Assembly: GCA_014896305.1 (NCBI GenBank)
Contig: JADBKQ010000006.1
Span: forward strand, 1-64,000
Direction of reading: 5' to 3'
Source of the DNA: Limnochordaceae bacterium
Lineage (GTDB): Bacteria; Bacillota; Limnochordia; Limnochordales; DUMU01
Length of the DNA: 64,000 nucleotides
Shown piece after piece: positions 44,611 through 53,528 of the stretch. Under the pieces are notes generated by a model. The model had not been told where the DNA came from, did not search any database, and was given only the letters and a program-made list of their open reading frames with translations. How positions within the stretch are numbered: the first letter of the stretch is position 1; the number at the start of each line of letters is the position of its first letter. Both the position numbers and the translations under genes were made by a program.

Positions 44611-45429
44611 TCACTGGTACTCCGGTGGCAGGGGGCAGATGGGGGTGGGGCGGCGCTTGTGTTCACTACGAGCGTGAAGGGCTTGGATGCGCGCTTTGGC
44701 CGCTTCATCCACTGGGCGACCGAGCAAATACGCATCGAGGACGGCGTAGGTTAGTCCCATCTCGCCCTCATCGGTCTGGCCCTCCCACAGGCCGGCAGAT
44801 GGCGCCTTGTCTAAGATCGGTTGCGGCACGCCCAGCCAGCGAGCCACCGCGCGCACCTGGGCCTTGACCAAGCTACCCAAGGGGAGCAGATCGACTCCAC
44901 CATCGCCGTATTTGGTGAAGTAGCCAACGGCCAGCTCGCTGCGGTTGCCCGTACCTACGACCAACGCCTGACGCCGGTTCGCAAGGTAGTACAGCGTCAG
45001 CATCCGCAGCCTCGGCTTGAGGTTGGCCTGCGCCAGGCTCTGGGCGTCATCGGAATATGCCTTGTGCGGGTCGGCGGCCTGGAAGGTTGCCAGAAGCAAG
45101 TCATATACCGGGGCAAGGTCTACCCGGACCGTCTCGAGGCCGAAATGATCGGCGACAAGCCGAGCGTCGGCCTCGTCCTGGGGCACGGAATGGCAAGGCA
45201 TCAAGACTGCCAGCAGATGCTTGCCCGTCCGGGACACTGCCTGGCGAGACAGTCCGGCAACGACGGCCGAGTCGATACCGCCACTCAAGCCCACGACCAG
45301 ACCGCCCATGTGACTGGCTTGCAGTTGGTCGGCCAACCAATCTACGATGAACGTGCCCAACCGCTCACCGTCCTCTGGCTTGACCAAGGACGATTCATCG
45401 TTACTGTTACTGCGAACGCCCTCCGTCAT
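44611..45429 (-). CDS. nadE: NH3-dependent NAD+ synthetase
   Basis: 272 residues. Converts nicotinate adenine dinucleotide to NAD+ using ammonia; there is no N-terminal glutaminase domain. Key motifs: the ATP pyrophosphatase P-loop VVGLSGGIDSAVVAGL, MPCHS, RLRMLTLYYLANRRQALVVGTGNRSELAVGYFTKYGDGGVDLLPLG and KAPSAGLWEGQTDEGEMG. ATG 45429 follows GGGGGCAGGG. It is on the same strand as, and downstream of, the second glnA (198 bp apart). Confidence 0.96.
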   Translation of the reverse strand: MTEGVRSNSNDESSLVKPEDGERLGTFIVDWLADQLQASHMGGLVVGLSGGIDSAVVAGLSRQAVSRTGKHLLAVLMPCHSVPQDEADARLVADHFGLETVRVDLAPVYDLLLATFQAADPHKAYSDDAQSLAQANLKPRLRMLTLYYLANRRQALVVGTGNRSELAVGYFTKYGDGGVDLLPLGSLVKAQVRAVARWLGVPQPILDKAPSAGLWEGQTDEGEMGLTYAVLDAYLLGRPVDEAAKARIQALHARSEHKRRPTPICPLPPEYQ

Positions 45430-45495
45430 GTATCCCTGCCCCCCAGTTACTCGAGGTTTTCGGCCTGCCAGGACAAGCCTGGTTCAGGGAATCGA

Positions 45496-45579
45496 CCGTC
45501 ACTCCCCACAGGTGTGGCCACCGGGGACTTCGGCGTGATGATGGAACTAGCGGTCACTCTCCATCGGTGTGGCCACCGG
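45496..45579. repeat. 29-bp direct repeat pair
   Basis: A 29-bp sequence ending GTGTGGCCACCGG is present at 45496-45524 and 45551-45579 (55-bp period, four mismatches) in the gap between glnA (second copy) and nadE. Confidence 0.8.
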
Positions 45580-45626
45580 CCTGCGAAAACGCCGATGGCC
45601 ACGTCCATAGTATAGAGCTGTTCGCC

Positions 45627-46970
45627 TCAGAAAACGCCGAGGTACTGGTCGAGCTCCCAGCGATGAACTTGTGTGCGGTACAGGTCCCACTCGATCCTTT
45701 TGGCGTCCACGAAATGGGTGTATACGTGCTCGCCCAGGGTCTCCCGCATGAGCGGGTCAGTGCTCAAGAGCTCGATGGCCTCCTCGAGGCTGCCGGGCAA
45801 AGAGCCGATCCCGTGAGCAGCTCGTTCCTGGGGAGTCATGTGATAGATGTTCTGTTCTACTGAATCCGGCGGTGTCAACTGTCTCTTGATCCCGTCGAGG
45901 CCGGAAGCAATGATCACGGCAAAGGCCAGGTAGGGATTGCAAGAGGGGTCTGGAGACCGCAGTTCGGCGCGCGTTCCCTGTTCCCGTGACGCCGGTACCC
46001 GCACCATGGCGCTGCGGTTTTGCGCTGACCAGGAAACATAGACCGGCGCCTCGTATCCTGGGACCAGCCGCTTGTACGAGTTGACCAGCGGATTGGTAAT
46101 AGCGGTGAAATTCGGTGCGTGCGCCAGCAGACCAGCGATGAAGTGCAACGCCGTCTCACTCAGTTGATACTTTCCGTTGGGGTCGTAAAAAGCGTTCCGG
46201 CCGTCGTGGAAGAGGGACAGATGGGTATGCATGCCGGATCCGTTGATCCCGAAGACCGGTTTCGGCATGAACGTGGCATGGAGTCCCTGGTTCTGGGCGA
46301 CAGTACGGGTAACAAACTTGAACGTGGTCACCCGGTCTGCTGTTACCAGGGCGTCATCGTAGCGGAAGTCGATCTCGTGCTGGCCGTTGGCCACCTCGTG
46401 GTGGGAGGCCTCCACTTCGAAGCCCATCTCTTCGAGGGCGAGCACGATCTCCCGGCGAGTCGCCTCGCCCAGATCGACGGGGGCGAGGTCAAAGTACCCC
46501 GCGTCGTCGTGCGTGCGGGTCGTGGGCTGACCTTCCGCGTTCCGGCGGAAGAGGAAGAACTCGCACTCGGGTCCCGTGTTCACCGAGAACCCCATCTCGG
46601 CTGCCTGTTGCATCACCCGCTTCAGGACATAGCGCGGGTCGCCGGCAAACGGCTGGCCATCCGGACGATAGACGTCGCAGATGAGGCGGGCCTCCTTCAC
46701 TCCCTCGCCGTTTTGCCACGGGAAAAGCGTGAAGGTGTCATAGACAGGGCGCAGGTTCATGTCCGACTCCTCAATGCGGGTGAACCCTTCGATAGATGAC
46801 CCGTCGAACATGATCTCGTTGTCCAACGCCTTCTCCAACTGGCTGACCGGAATGGCTACATTTTTGACTATACCGAGAATGTCGCTAAACTGGAGACGGA
46901 CAAAGCGTACGTTTGCATCGTGGGCGATCCGCAGGATCTCTTCTTTCGTCAGATGAGCTGGCTTCGGCAC
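45627..46970 (-). CDS. glnA: Type I glutamine synthetase (second copy)
   Basis: 447 residues from GTG 46970. GGGAGGG nine bases upstream fixes this start and gives the standard GSI-alpha length; longer frames reach 47159 without a supporting signal. Motifs match the first copy: [66 protein letters not shown] and [17 protein letters not shown]. Both copies end in QYLG(A/V)F. This one has no adjacent glnR. The two may differ in regulation or in feedback inhibition. Confidence 0.96.
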   Translation of the reverse strand: MPKPAHLTKEEILRIAHDANVRFVRLQFSDILGIVKNVAIPVSQLEKALDNEIMFDGSSIEGFTRIEESDMNLRPVYDTFTLFPWQNGEGVKEARLICDVYRPDGQPFAGDPRYVLKRVMQQAAEMGFSVNTGPECEFFLFRRNAEGQPTTRTHDDAGYFDLAPVDLGEATRREIVLALEEMGFEVEASHHEVANGQHEIDFRYDDALVTADRVTTFKFVTRTVAQNQGLHATFMPKPVFGINGSGMHTHLSLFHDGRNAFYDPNGKYQLSETALHFIAGLLAHAPNFTAITNPLVNSYKRLVPGYEAPVYVSWSAQNRSAMVRVPASREQGTRAELRSPDPSCNPYLAFAVIIASGLDGIKRQLTPPDSVEQNIYHMTPQERAAHGIGSLPGSLEEAIELLSTDPLMRETLGEHVYTHFVDAKRIEWDLYRTQVHRWELDQYLGVF

Positions 46971-47306
46971 GATATTGTCCCTCCCGGGGAGCGGTTCAGG
47001 TTTTGTTATGCCCATGATATGCAGCCGGTGAATGCGTGTCAAGATGTCGGCAGCTTTTATGACAAGAAATGATGATGGCCCGCCGGTGCCCTGTGGACCA
47101 GCCCTGTTGAGCCGGTCGGCGAGGACGCTGGGCCACGCTGAGATTGGGATTAAGACCAACTCGAATACCTGATAAGCTTAGCTACCAGCGGCATCGAGGT
47201 GGTGGGGGCGGCCGGGCGACGGAAGGGAGACGAATCCTCTTGGCCGTAGTGGGGTGGCCCGGTGCTGGCAGAGGAAGGAGTCCTCGTGGTGGGGGTGTAC
47301 GGAGCG

Positions 47307-48182
47307 ATGGCAGGCGAACGAATTCTCGTGGTCGATGATGAACCGAACGTCGTGGAGCTGGTCCGCCTGTACCTGGCCCGCGAAGGGTACCAGGTCATCG
47401 AGGCCAGGGACGGGCAGACGGCCTTGGAGTTGGCGCAGGCACAACCTCCTCCTGACCTCATGATCCTGGATCTGATGCTGCCTCAGGTAGACGGGTGGGA
47501 AGTGTGCCGGCGTGTGCGAGCCCGCTCTACCCTACCGATCATCATGTTGACGGCCCGCGGGGAAGACGTGGACCGGATCGTCGGTCTCGAGCTGGGAGCC
47601 GATGACTACCTGCCCAAACCATTCAATCCCCGTGAACTGGTGGCTCGCGTCAAGGCGGTACTGCGCCGGACCTCGCCGGCTGCGGCCATGGCTGCCGGGG
47701 CGGGCGCAGCGGGTGGGGCGGCCGGCGCCGGCCTTAGTGGCAGCGAGGGGGTGGCCGGCTCTCCTGCGACCAGGGCAGGGTCGGTGTCAGGGACAGGAGC
47801 AGGGGTCAGCCCCTCCGCCGTGGCAGGGAGCAGCCTGCCTGGCGGGTTCACCGGAACAGGCGGCACTCCCAACGTCCTGCGGTACCCGGGGCTATCGGTT
47901 CACCGGCTCGAGCGGGAAGTGTGGGTGGACGGAGAGCGGGTGACCCTCACTCCCAAGGAGTTTGACCTGCTCTGGCAGCTGGCGGCGGCGCCGGGACGGA
48001 CGTTTACCCGGGAAGAACTGCTGGAGAGCGTGTGGGGCTATGAGTTTTTCGGCAGTGATCGGACCGTCGACGTTCACATCAAGCGACTCCGGGAAAAGCT
48101 GGAGAAGGACCACCACGCCCCGGCGTACTTGCAGACTGTCTGGGGAGTCGGCTACAAGTTCGACCCACTAGTGGGGAGGTGA
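47307..48182 (+). CDS. OmpR/PhoB-family response regulator with long linker
   Basis: About 291 residues. Receiver: ILVVDDEPNVVELVRLYL, phosphoacceptor Asp in LMILDLMLP, IIMLTARGED and YLPKPFNPREL. DNA-binding domain: LTPKEFDLLWQLAAAPGRTFTREELLESVWGY and DRTVDVHIKRLREKL. Between them lies an unusually long, roughly 65-residue Ala/Gly/Ser-rich linker (about 125-190; usual linkers are 5-20). ATG 47307 with GGAG upstream is used; the frame is open further upstream. It is followed directly by the kinase gene. Confidence 0.94.
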   Translation: MAGERILVVDDEPNVVELVRLYLAREGYQVIEARDGQTALELAQAQPPPDLMILDLMLPQVDGWEVCRRVRARSTLPIIMLTARGEDVDRIVGLELGADDYLPKPFNPRELVARVKAVLRRTSPAAAMAAGAGAAGGAAGAGLSGSEGVAGSPATRAGSVSGTGAGVSPSAVAGSSLPGGFTGTGGTPNVLRYPGLSVHRLEREVWVDGERVTLTPKEFDLLWQLAAAPGRTFTREELLESVWGYEFFGSDRTVDVHIKRLREKLEKDHHAPAYLQTVWGVGYKFDPLVGR

Positions 48183-48186
48183 GCCT

Positions 48187-50259
48187 ACGAATCGCACGCT
48201 GTTCTCCCGCTTACTGGGCAGCTATCTTGTGATCATCCTTTCTACCTTGCTCGCGCTGGGAGCGTTTCTGAGCCTGTTCGTGGGCAACTACCTCTACCAG
48301 GAAAAGCAGCGCACAGTCGAGCGGCAGAGCCAGGAAGTGGCATTACTCGTGAGCGGGGCGCTCATGCTGCCCAGCGGGCCAGCGGGGCTCATCAGCCTGA
48401 TGGACACCTTCGATCGCCTGCTCGGCGCGCGGGTCTGGCTGACGGATATCGCAGGTCAGGTCGTCATCACCTCCCCCAGTGAGCGTGCGCAGCGGGGAAC
48501 GGTGCTGCCGACGGGGGACATGGAGCGAGTGCTGGCTGGAGAAACCGTCACCCGTGTGGCCTATGTCAAGCGGATGCATGCCAATGTGCTAACAGTGGTG
48601 ACCCCTGTTTTGCTGGCCGGCCGCCCGGTGGGGGCGGTGGCGGTCAATGCTCCCTTGACCGGGGTGGCGGCCACGCTCAGCGGGATTCGCCGGAGGCTGG
48701 CGCTGGCTGCGGTTCTGGCCGTGTTGTTGTCGGCGGTAGTGGGCTACACCCTTTCCCGGCGGATCGCCGGGCCCGTGCAGGCCGTGACGAAAGCCGCCAA
48801 ATCGCTGGGGCAGGGCGATTACCGCATCCGGGTGCCGGTGCAAGGGGAGGATGAGCTGGCCGGGCTGGGCCGAGCGTTCAACGAGCTGGCGGAGCGGCTG
48901 GGACGTACGGTGGCGGCGCTCACCCGCGAGGAGAGCCAGACGCGGGCACTGCTGGCCAGCGTGGCGGAGGGCGTAGTGGCGGTCGACACCGACGGCGTCG
49001 TGCTGATTGCCAATCGCCCCGCCCGGCAACTGCTGGGGTGGGACGTGCCACCCCGTCGTATCCAAGATTTTCCGCAGAACGGTACGGGAGAGTCAAGAAT
49101 TGTGGAGAAGCCCGGAATGGTGAAGAAGACTGGGGTTGCGGAGAAGGCCGGAGTTGAGGAGAAGGCTGGCGTAGAACGGGCGGAGAGCGTCCTGCGGGAG
49201 TGCTTGACCGAGGCGCTCCAAATGCGGCGGGAGGTGCGGCGGCTGGTAGGAGTCCGGAGCGGCGAAAGCGAGCCGGCGGGCCGCGGCGGCGTGGAAATGG
49301 CGATCATTGCCACGCCCGTGCAGGGGGTAGGGGATGCGCCGGCCGGGGCGGTGGCGCTGTTGCGGGACATCAGCGAAGAGGTGCGCCAGGAGCAATTCCG
49401 GCGGGAGTTTCTGGCCACGGTCTCTCATGAATTGAAAACGCCATTGACTTCCATCCGCGGCTTCTTGCAGGCGCTCTATGATGGAGTTGTCACCAATGCC
49501 GAACAGGTCCGGCACTACTACCGTCTGATGCTGGAAGAGACCTTGCGACTGACTCGCCTGGTCAACAGCCTGCTAGACCTATCCCGCATCGAAAGTGGCG
49601 TGGTCCGGCTGCAACCCGCACCGGTGGATGTGGATCTACTGGTGCGGGAGTGCGTGGACCAGATGTTGCCCGCCAGTGACGAAAAGGGAGTCGAGATCGA
49701 GGTGAACGTGGAGCCTGCCCTGGAACCGGTTTGGGCAGACCGGGATCGTGCCAAGCAGGTATTGATCAACCTGCTCGACAATGCGATCCGGCACAGCCCG
49801 GAAGGGGGGCGGGTGGAGGTAGCTGCTGCCTCCGCCGCCGTGGCGACGGCCGAGGGGGCAGTCGCACCCAACGAGGCGATCCGGATCAGTGTGCGGGATC
49901 ATGGGCCAGGGATTCCCCGTTCAGAACAGTCGCGGGTCTGGGAAAGGTTTTACAAGGTCGATAAGAGCCGCAGGCGCGATGGTGGCGGCAACGGCCTGGG
50001 GCTCTATATCGTCAAGGAGCTGGTGGAGCTGCACGGCGGGCAGGTAGGCCTGAATAGCGAAGTTGGGCAGGGGGCCGAGTTCTGGTTCTGCCTACCAACC
50101 CAGACGGCAGTGGCTCGGCGTGACCAATCGGCAATGGACCAGCGCAGCCAATCGGCGATGGCCGAACGTAGCCGGTTGGCGACTCAGGACAACGCTGAGG
50201 CCCAGACGTCCAGCGAACTGCAGCCGCTGCCGTCCGACGAAGCGGCGCGGTTGAACTAA
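48187..50259 (+). CDS. Sensor histidine kinase (WalK/PhoR-like) with apparent ACG start
   Basis: The frame upstream of the first usable start (GTG 48229) reads NRTLFSRLLGSYLVIIL, the usual beginning of such kinases, preceded by ACG 48187 with GGGGAGGTG five bases upstream; no ATG/GTG/TTG lies between the stop at 48169 and 48229. From ACG the product has about 690 residues: TM1 about 10-33, extracytoplasmic domain, TM2 about 168-188, HAMP, PAS-like (ALLASVAEGVVAVDTDGVVLIANRPA), HisKA with His414 in TVSHELKTPLTSIRGF, and HATPase with NLLDNAIRHSP, DHGPGIP and GNGLGLYIV. A hexapeptide repeat KxGVxE (four copies, 18-bp units) interrupts the PAS region, and the tail has an octapeptide repeat (DQSAMDQR/SQSAMAER/SRLATQDN). 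Partner of the adjacent regulator. Confidence 0.9.
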   Translation, partial: TNRTLFSRLLGSYLVIILSTLLALGAFLSLFVGNYLYQEKQRTVERQSQEVALLVSGALMLPSGPAGLISLMDTFDRLLGARVWLTDIAGQVVITSPSERAQRGTVLPTGDMERVLAGETVTRVAYVKRMHANVLTVVTPVLLAGRPVGAVAVNAPLTGVAATLSGIRRRLALAAVLAVLLSAVVGYTLSRRIAGPVQAVTKAAKSLGQGDYRIRVPVQGEDELAGLGRAFNELAERLGRTVAALTREESQTRALLASVAEGVVAVDTDGVVLIANRPARQLLGWDVPPRRIQDFPQNGTGESRIVEKPGMVKKTGVAEKAGVEEKAGVERAESVLRECLTEALQMRREVRRLVGVRSGESEPAGRGGVEMAIIATPVQGVGDAPAGAVALLRDISEEVRQEQFRREFLATVSHELKTPLTSIRGFLQALYDGVVTNAEQVRHYYRLMLEETLRLTRLVNSLLDLSRIESGVVRLQPAPVDVDLLVRECVDQMLPASDEKGVEIEVNVEPALEPVWADRDRAKQVLINLLDNAIRHSPEGGRVEVAAASAAVATAEGAVAPNEAIRISVRDHGPGIPRSEQSRVWERFYKVDKSRRRDGGGNGLGLYIVKELVELHGGQVGLNSEVGQGAEFWFCLPTQTAVARRDQSAMDQRSQSAMAERSRLATQDNAEAQTSSELQPLPSDEAARLN

Positions 50260-50602
50260 AGCCTAAACACCAGCGGAAGTCCGTCCACCGTTCGCCGGGG
50301 AGGCTGGCACGGTCGAACTGAGGCCCAGCCATCGCCGGAGGGCCAGGCGCTGGCCTCCCGGGGAGATGGCGCGTTCAAATGAAGCCAGCCCCACCGACAC
50401 TCCAGGGATAATCTGTCTCGGGTGGAAGTATGCGAATGTAAAGCCTGATAAGTGCCATGATTCTGGTAACTTACAGCAGGGAAGGCGGGACGCTCACCGA
50501 ACCCTGGCGATGAGGTCCGTTTCTCGGTTTCCCGATTCTTCGGTTTCCCGGTTCTTGGTATTTCGACGTCTCGGCGTCTCGGTACGGGGAGGAGGGGCAC
50601 GA
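50260..50602. other. Spacer with short pyrimidine-rich repeats
   Basis: 343 bp between the kinase and the TamB-like gene. Around 50519-50582 a roughly 15-16-bp unit (TTCTTCGGTTTCCCGG type) is repeated and decays. The frame is open here, but the repeat-derived sequence is not like a signal anchor, so I treat it as non-coding. Confidence 0.5.
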
Positions 50603-53116
50603 TTGCAGCGATCTCGCTGGGTCGGGTGGATCCTGCGAACGCTGGAAGGGTATCGCCTGTTTTGGGGACGGCGTCAGTCCGGACGACGGGGACTGACGGT
50701 GTGGGCCTCTCCGCTGCTGGTGATGGGTGTGGCCATTTTGAGTGGCTTGGCCGGCAGCCGCTGGTTTCTGAACCACGGCCCTCTGCCGGCTTTTGTGCGC
50801 GAGCAGGTACAGTTGGTTCTGGCAAAAGGATTTGGGCCCAACTATGAAGTCGAGGTTGGGCAGGTCTCCTTCTACAACCCTGTACGTGTCGCAGTGGACC
50901 AGATCCGGATCGTGCCTCGTCCGGATGCATATTCCACATCGCCGTCCGCCCCCCAACCGCTGGTTGCCTCCCAGCTAGAAATGAGCTTGCGTTGGCAGAG
51001 CCTGGTTCAGCGGCTACTAGGGAACCGTCATGCCCCGCTACCCGTGACGGGACTGGTGGTGCAACACCTCCGCATCGATAGCGGTGCCTTCAAGGGCGAC
51101 ACCGGGGGGATGTGGTCTCCCGGCAATGACAACGGGGCAGGTGGCGGATGGTTCGGGTCGGGCGACGACCTGGACATTACAGACCCACAGGCTGCCTTGT
51201 CCAAGTGGAGCAACAAGTCCATCCTGTTGTTGCTCAATCGGGTGGGCCGTCTGCTGGGCGTAAACCCCGTGCCTGCCGGCTCTTCAACGCCGGCTACCTC
51301 GTCGGTAACCTCTGCTCCGGGGGCTTCTGCCGACCGCCTGGCCATGCCCACGGCCGACTTCTCCGTCCAGGTGGTGACGTTGGAGATTGTTCGTTCCGGC
51401 CAGTCCTGGGCCCAGCTCGCCAATCTTTCCCTGGCCCGGGATGGACCGCAGCTCCACGTGAGCGGGCAACTGCGTACGCCGGCCTGGCCGGTGGCGGTGG
51501 AAGCCGTGGTGCAATGGAAAGCGGCCGATCAACCCCAAGTGAACCTCACAGCCCGTCTCGCCTCTCCCTTGCAAATCCCCGTGCAGGGGCGTTCCCTTCC
51601 TGTGCGAGAAGGTCTGCTGGTTGGCGTGTGGCAGGGAGACGTCCTGCGGGTGAACGAGTGGCGGCTCGAGAATGGCCAGGTCGTTTTGCAGGGCGATGGG
51701 TTGATCCAGCCCGGTGGGGGTAAGGACGAAGACACCGCTACGAACAGCTGGCGTCATCCGTGGCTGCAGCTCAACGTTCAACAGGGGCGGCTGACGCTGC
51801 CGGAAGGGCTGCCTTTCCTGGAAGCGTACGGGGTGAGCGGACAGGCGCAAGTCGGGGGGGTTCTCTCGGGTGAACTGCGTGACCCGGAATTTCATGGCCG
51901 GCTGACTACCGGGGCGGCTCAGCTGTTCCACCGCACGGTTCGCCAGGTGAACGGGACGATTACCGTCAACCGGCGGCAAGTGCGGTTTACGGAGACCCGT
52001 GTGGTGGGTGGTCAGTCTGTGGCGGGGCAACCGACAGAATACCTGGTGAGCGGCGACATCCGTTACCCGGTGGCCGCCTCTGGCACGCAGGCGCAACAAC
52101 CAGGGCAAATCGACCTGACGGTTCGGACTGGGAGGGGTTTGCTCGAGGAGTGGCTGCCGGCCTTTCTGCCTGGCTGGGATGCTCGGGGCGAGGTGACGGG
52201 GGTATTGGCCGTGAAGGGGCCATTTGAGGCTGTCACGGTGATCGGCAACTTGCAGGTGAAACAGGGGAGCTGGCGCCAGCTCCACTTCGAGCAGGCGCAG
52301 ATCACCTTCCGGTGGGAAGATGGTAATCTGACCCTGGAGCGTTCCACCGCTACGGTGGGCAACAGCAAGGTGTCGGCCGAGGGTATTTGGCAGAGTGCAA
52401 CCGACCGCCTGGAGTTTTGGATCAAGGGGGCAGACTTGCCCCTGTCCGTAGGGGAAGTACGCCGGTCGCTACTGGCGCTGCCCTCGCTGCCGAAGGCGGA
52501 GGCGGCAGCCAGGCTGCCGGTGGCCGGGCGGTTCGACGTGGAAGGGACATTGAGCGGTACCAGTCAGCGCCCAAGCTTTTTGGGGACGGTCGCTTCCCAG
52601 GAGTTTCAGGTGGGCGGGTGGCAGTTCACGCAGGCCAATGGCCGGATCCGCTGGGATGGGTCGGCCCTGTGGGTGGACGGGCTGTTTGCTCACCGGCAGG
52701 GGGGCGGCACATACACGGTGTCGGGGCGCATCGACGGCGTAGGTTGGCACGCGGGTGAAGTGTTGGGCACGAGCACCATAGACGGTGGTTCGGGCCGCGG
52801 TCCGCGCCTCAACCTGGATCTCCAGGTGGACGGAGAACCTGCACAGCAATTGCTGACCCTGGCACAGCTGGACTTGCCTCTCGTAGACGGCACGGTTTAC
52901 GGGCGGGGCAAAGTGCAGGGAGATCTTGGCAACCCCCGCGTTGCGGCCAACCTGGCTTTACAGGACGGGCACATGCTGGGGCGTCCCATCGACGTAGGGG
53001 TGGACGTCATCCTGGAGAATCACAAGGTTACCGTAAAGCAGCTTCACTTCTCCGGTTCGGCCTGGTCCATCCAGAACGGGCAGCGGGCGCCGGGCACGGG
53101 TGGCAGTTCTGTTTAG
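50603..53116 (+). CDS. TamB/AsmA-like envelope protein, possibly C-terminally truncated
   Basis: About 837 residues. An N-terminal signal anchor (about 33-55, TVWASPLLVMGVAILSGLAGSRW) is followed by AsmA/TamB-type sequence: YEVEVGQVSFYNPVRVAVDQIRIV, then a long run of beta-rich repeats (FHGRLTTGAAQLFHRTVRQVNGTITV; TVIGNLQVKQGSWRQLHFEQAQITF; FLGTVASQEFQVGGWQFTQANGRIRW). Such proteins span the periplasm in two-membrane bacteria and help lipid transport or barrel assembly. The chain ends abruptly at ENHKVTVKQLHFSGSAW plus a Gly-rich tail, without the conserved C-terminal DUF490 region of full TamB (often 1200 or more residues). TTG 50603 is chosen for its GGGGAGGAGGGG signal; the frame is open from 50366. 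Confidence 0.7.
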   Translation: MQRSRWVGWILRTLEGYRLFWGRRQSGRRGLTVWASPLLVMGVAILSGLAGSRWFLNHGPLPAFVREQVQLVLAKGFGPNYEVEVGQVSFYNPVRVAVDQIRIVPRPDAYSTSPSAPQPLVASQLEMSLRWQSLVQRLLGNRHAPLPVTGLVVQHLRIDSGAFKGDTGGMWSPGNDNGAGGGWFGSGDDLDITDPQAALSKWSNKSILLLLNRVGRLLGVNPVPAGSSTPATSSVTSAPGASADRLAMPTADFSVQVVTLEIVRSGQSWAQLANLSLARDGPQLHVSGQLRTPAWPVAVEAVVQWKAADQPQVNLTARLASPLQIPVQGRSLPVREGLLVGVWQGDVLRVNEWRLENGQVVLQGDGLIQPGGGKDEDTATNSWRHPWLQLNVQQGRLTLPEGLPFLEAYGVSGQAQVGGVLSGELRDPEFHGRLTTGAAQLFHRTVRQVNGTITVNRRQVRFTETRVVGGQSVAGQPTEYLVSGDIRYPVAASGTQAQQPGQIDLTVRTGRGLLEEWLPAFLPGWDARGEVTGVLAVKGPFEAVTVIGNLQVKQGSWRQLHFEQAQITFRWEDGNLTLERSTATVGNSKVSAEGIWQSATDRLEFWIKGADLPLSVGEVRRSLLALPSLPKAEAAARLPVAGRFDVEGTLSGTSQRPSFLGTVASQEFQVGGWQFTQANGRIRWDGSALWVDGLFAHRQGGGTYTVSGRIDGVGWHAGEVLGTSTIDGGSGRGPRLNLDLQVDGEPAQQLLTLAQLDLPLVDGTVYGRGKVQGDLGNPRVAANLALQDGHMLGRPIDVGVDVILENHKVTVKQLHFSGSAWSIQNGQRAPGTGGSSV

Positions 53117-53446
53117 GTGCCGGTGGCGACAACGGGAGACCGAATCGCGATTCTTCGTTGGTATTTTGTATCATAGAGTTAGCGATTGAGGCCGCGGCGG
53201 AGGGGCGACAATGCTCGTCCTGTTCGGCACAGGGAGGAATGGATCAGGCCGCCCCGAGGAGAGGGATGGCGTCAGCCAAGCTCCGAGCGGGTACAGCTAA
53301 TGAAAGTAATAAAGATAGCGAGGGTGCGGCGCAAGCAGGACAACGAGGAAAGTGTACAGAATTTAGGGAACAGATCGAGCAGGAGAAACTGGAGGAAAAT
53401 GATTGACACCACGTGAGGTGCCAATACTTGGCGCCGCTTCCAGTTG

Positions 53447-53452
53447 TATAAT
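53447..53452 (+). promoter_or_regulatory. Consensus -10 (TATAAT) upstream of the c-di-GMP gene
   Basis: A perfect TATAAT at 53447-53452 lies 76 bp before ATG 53529. TTGGCG is only 13 bp upstream, so the -35 is uncertain. The 53117-53402 gap upstream is unusually AT-rich and has no credible gene. Confidence 0.5.
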
Positions 53453-53528
53453 GGCTCCATATGACGGGACCTTTTCCTTGGTCACGGCGAGAAGGACCGC
53501 TGACAGCGAGGAGAGTTGGAGTAATGGA

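Noticed and set aside
47015-47159. Longer N-terminus of the second glutamine synthetase
   Set aside because: GTG 46970 has GGGAGGG at proper spacing and gives the standard length; the upstream residues do not match the family.
50366-50602. 79-residue upstream extension of the TamB-like protein
   Set aside because: It is made from a decaying pyrimidine-rich repeat; the TTG at 50603 has a strong Shine-Dalgarno and leads straight into the signal anchor.
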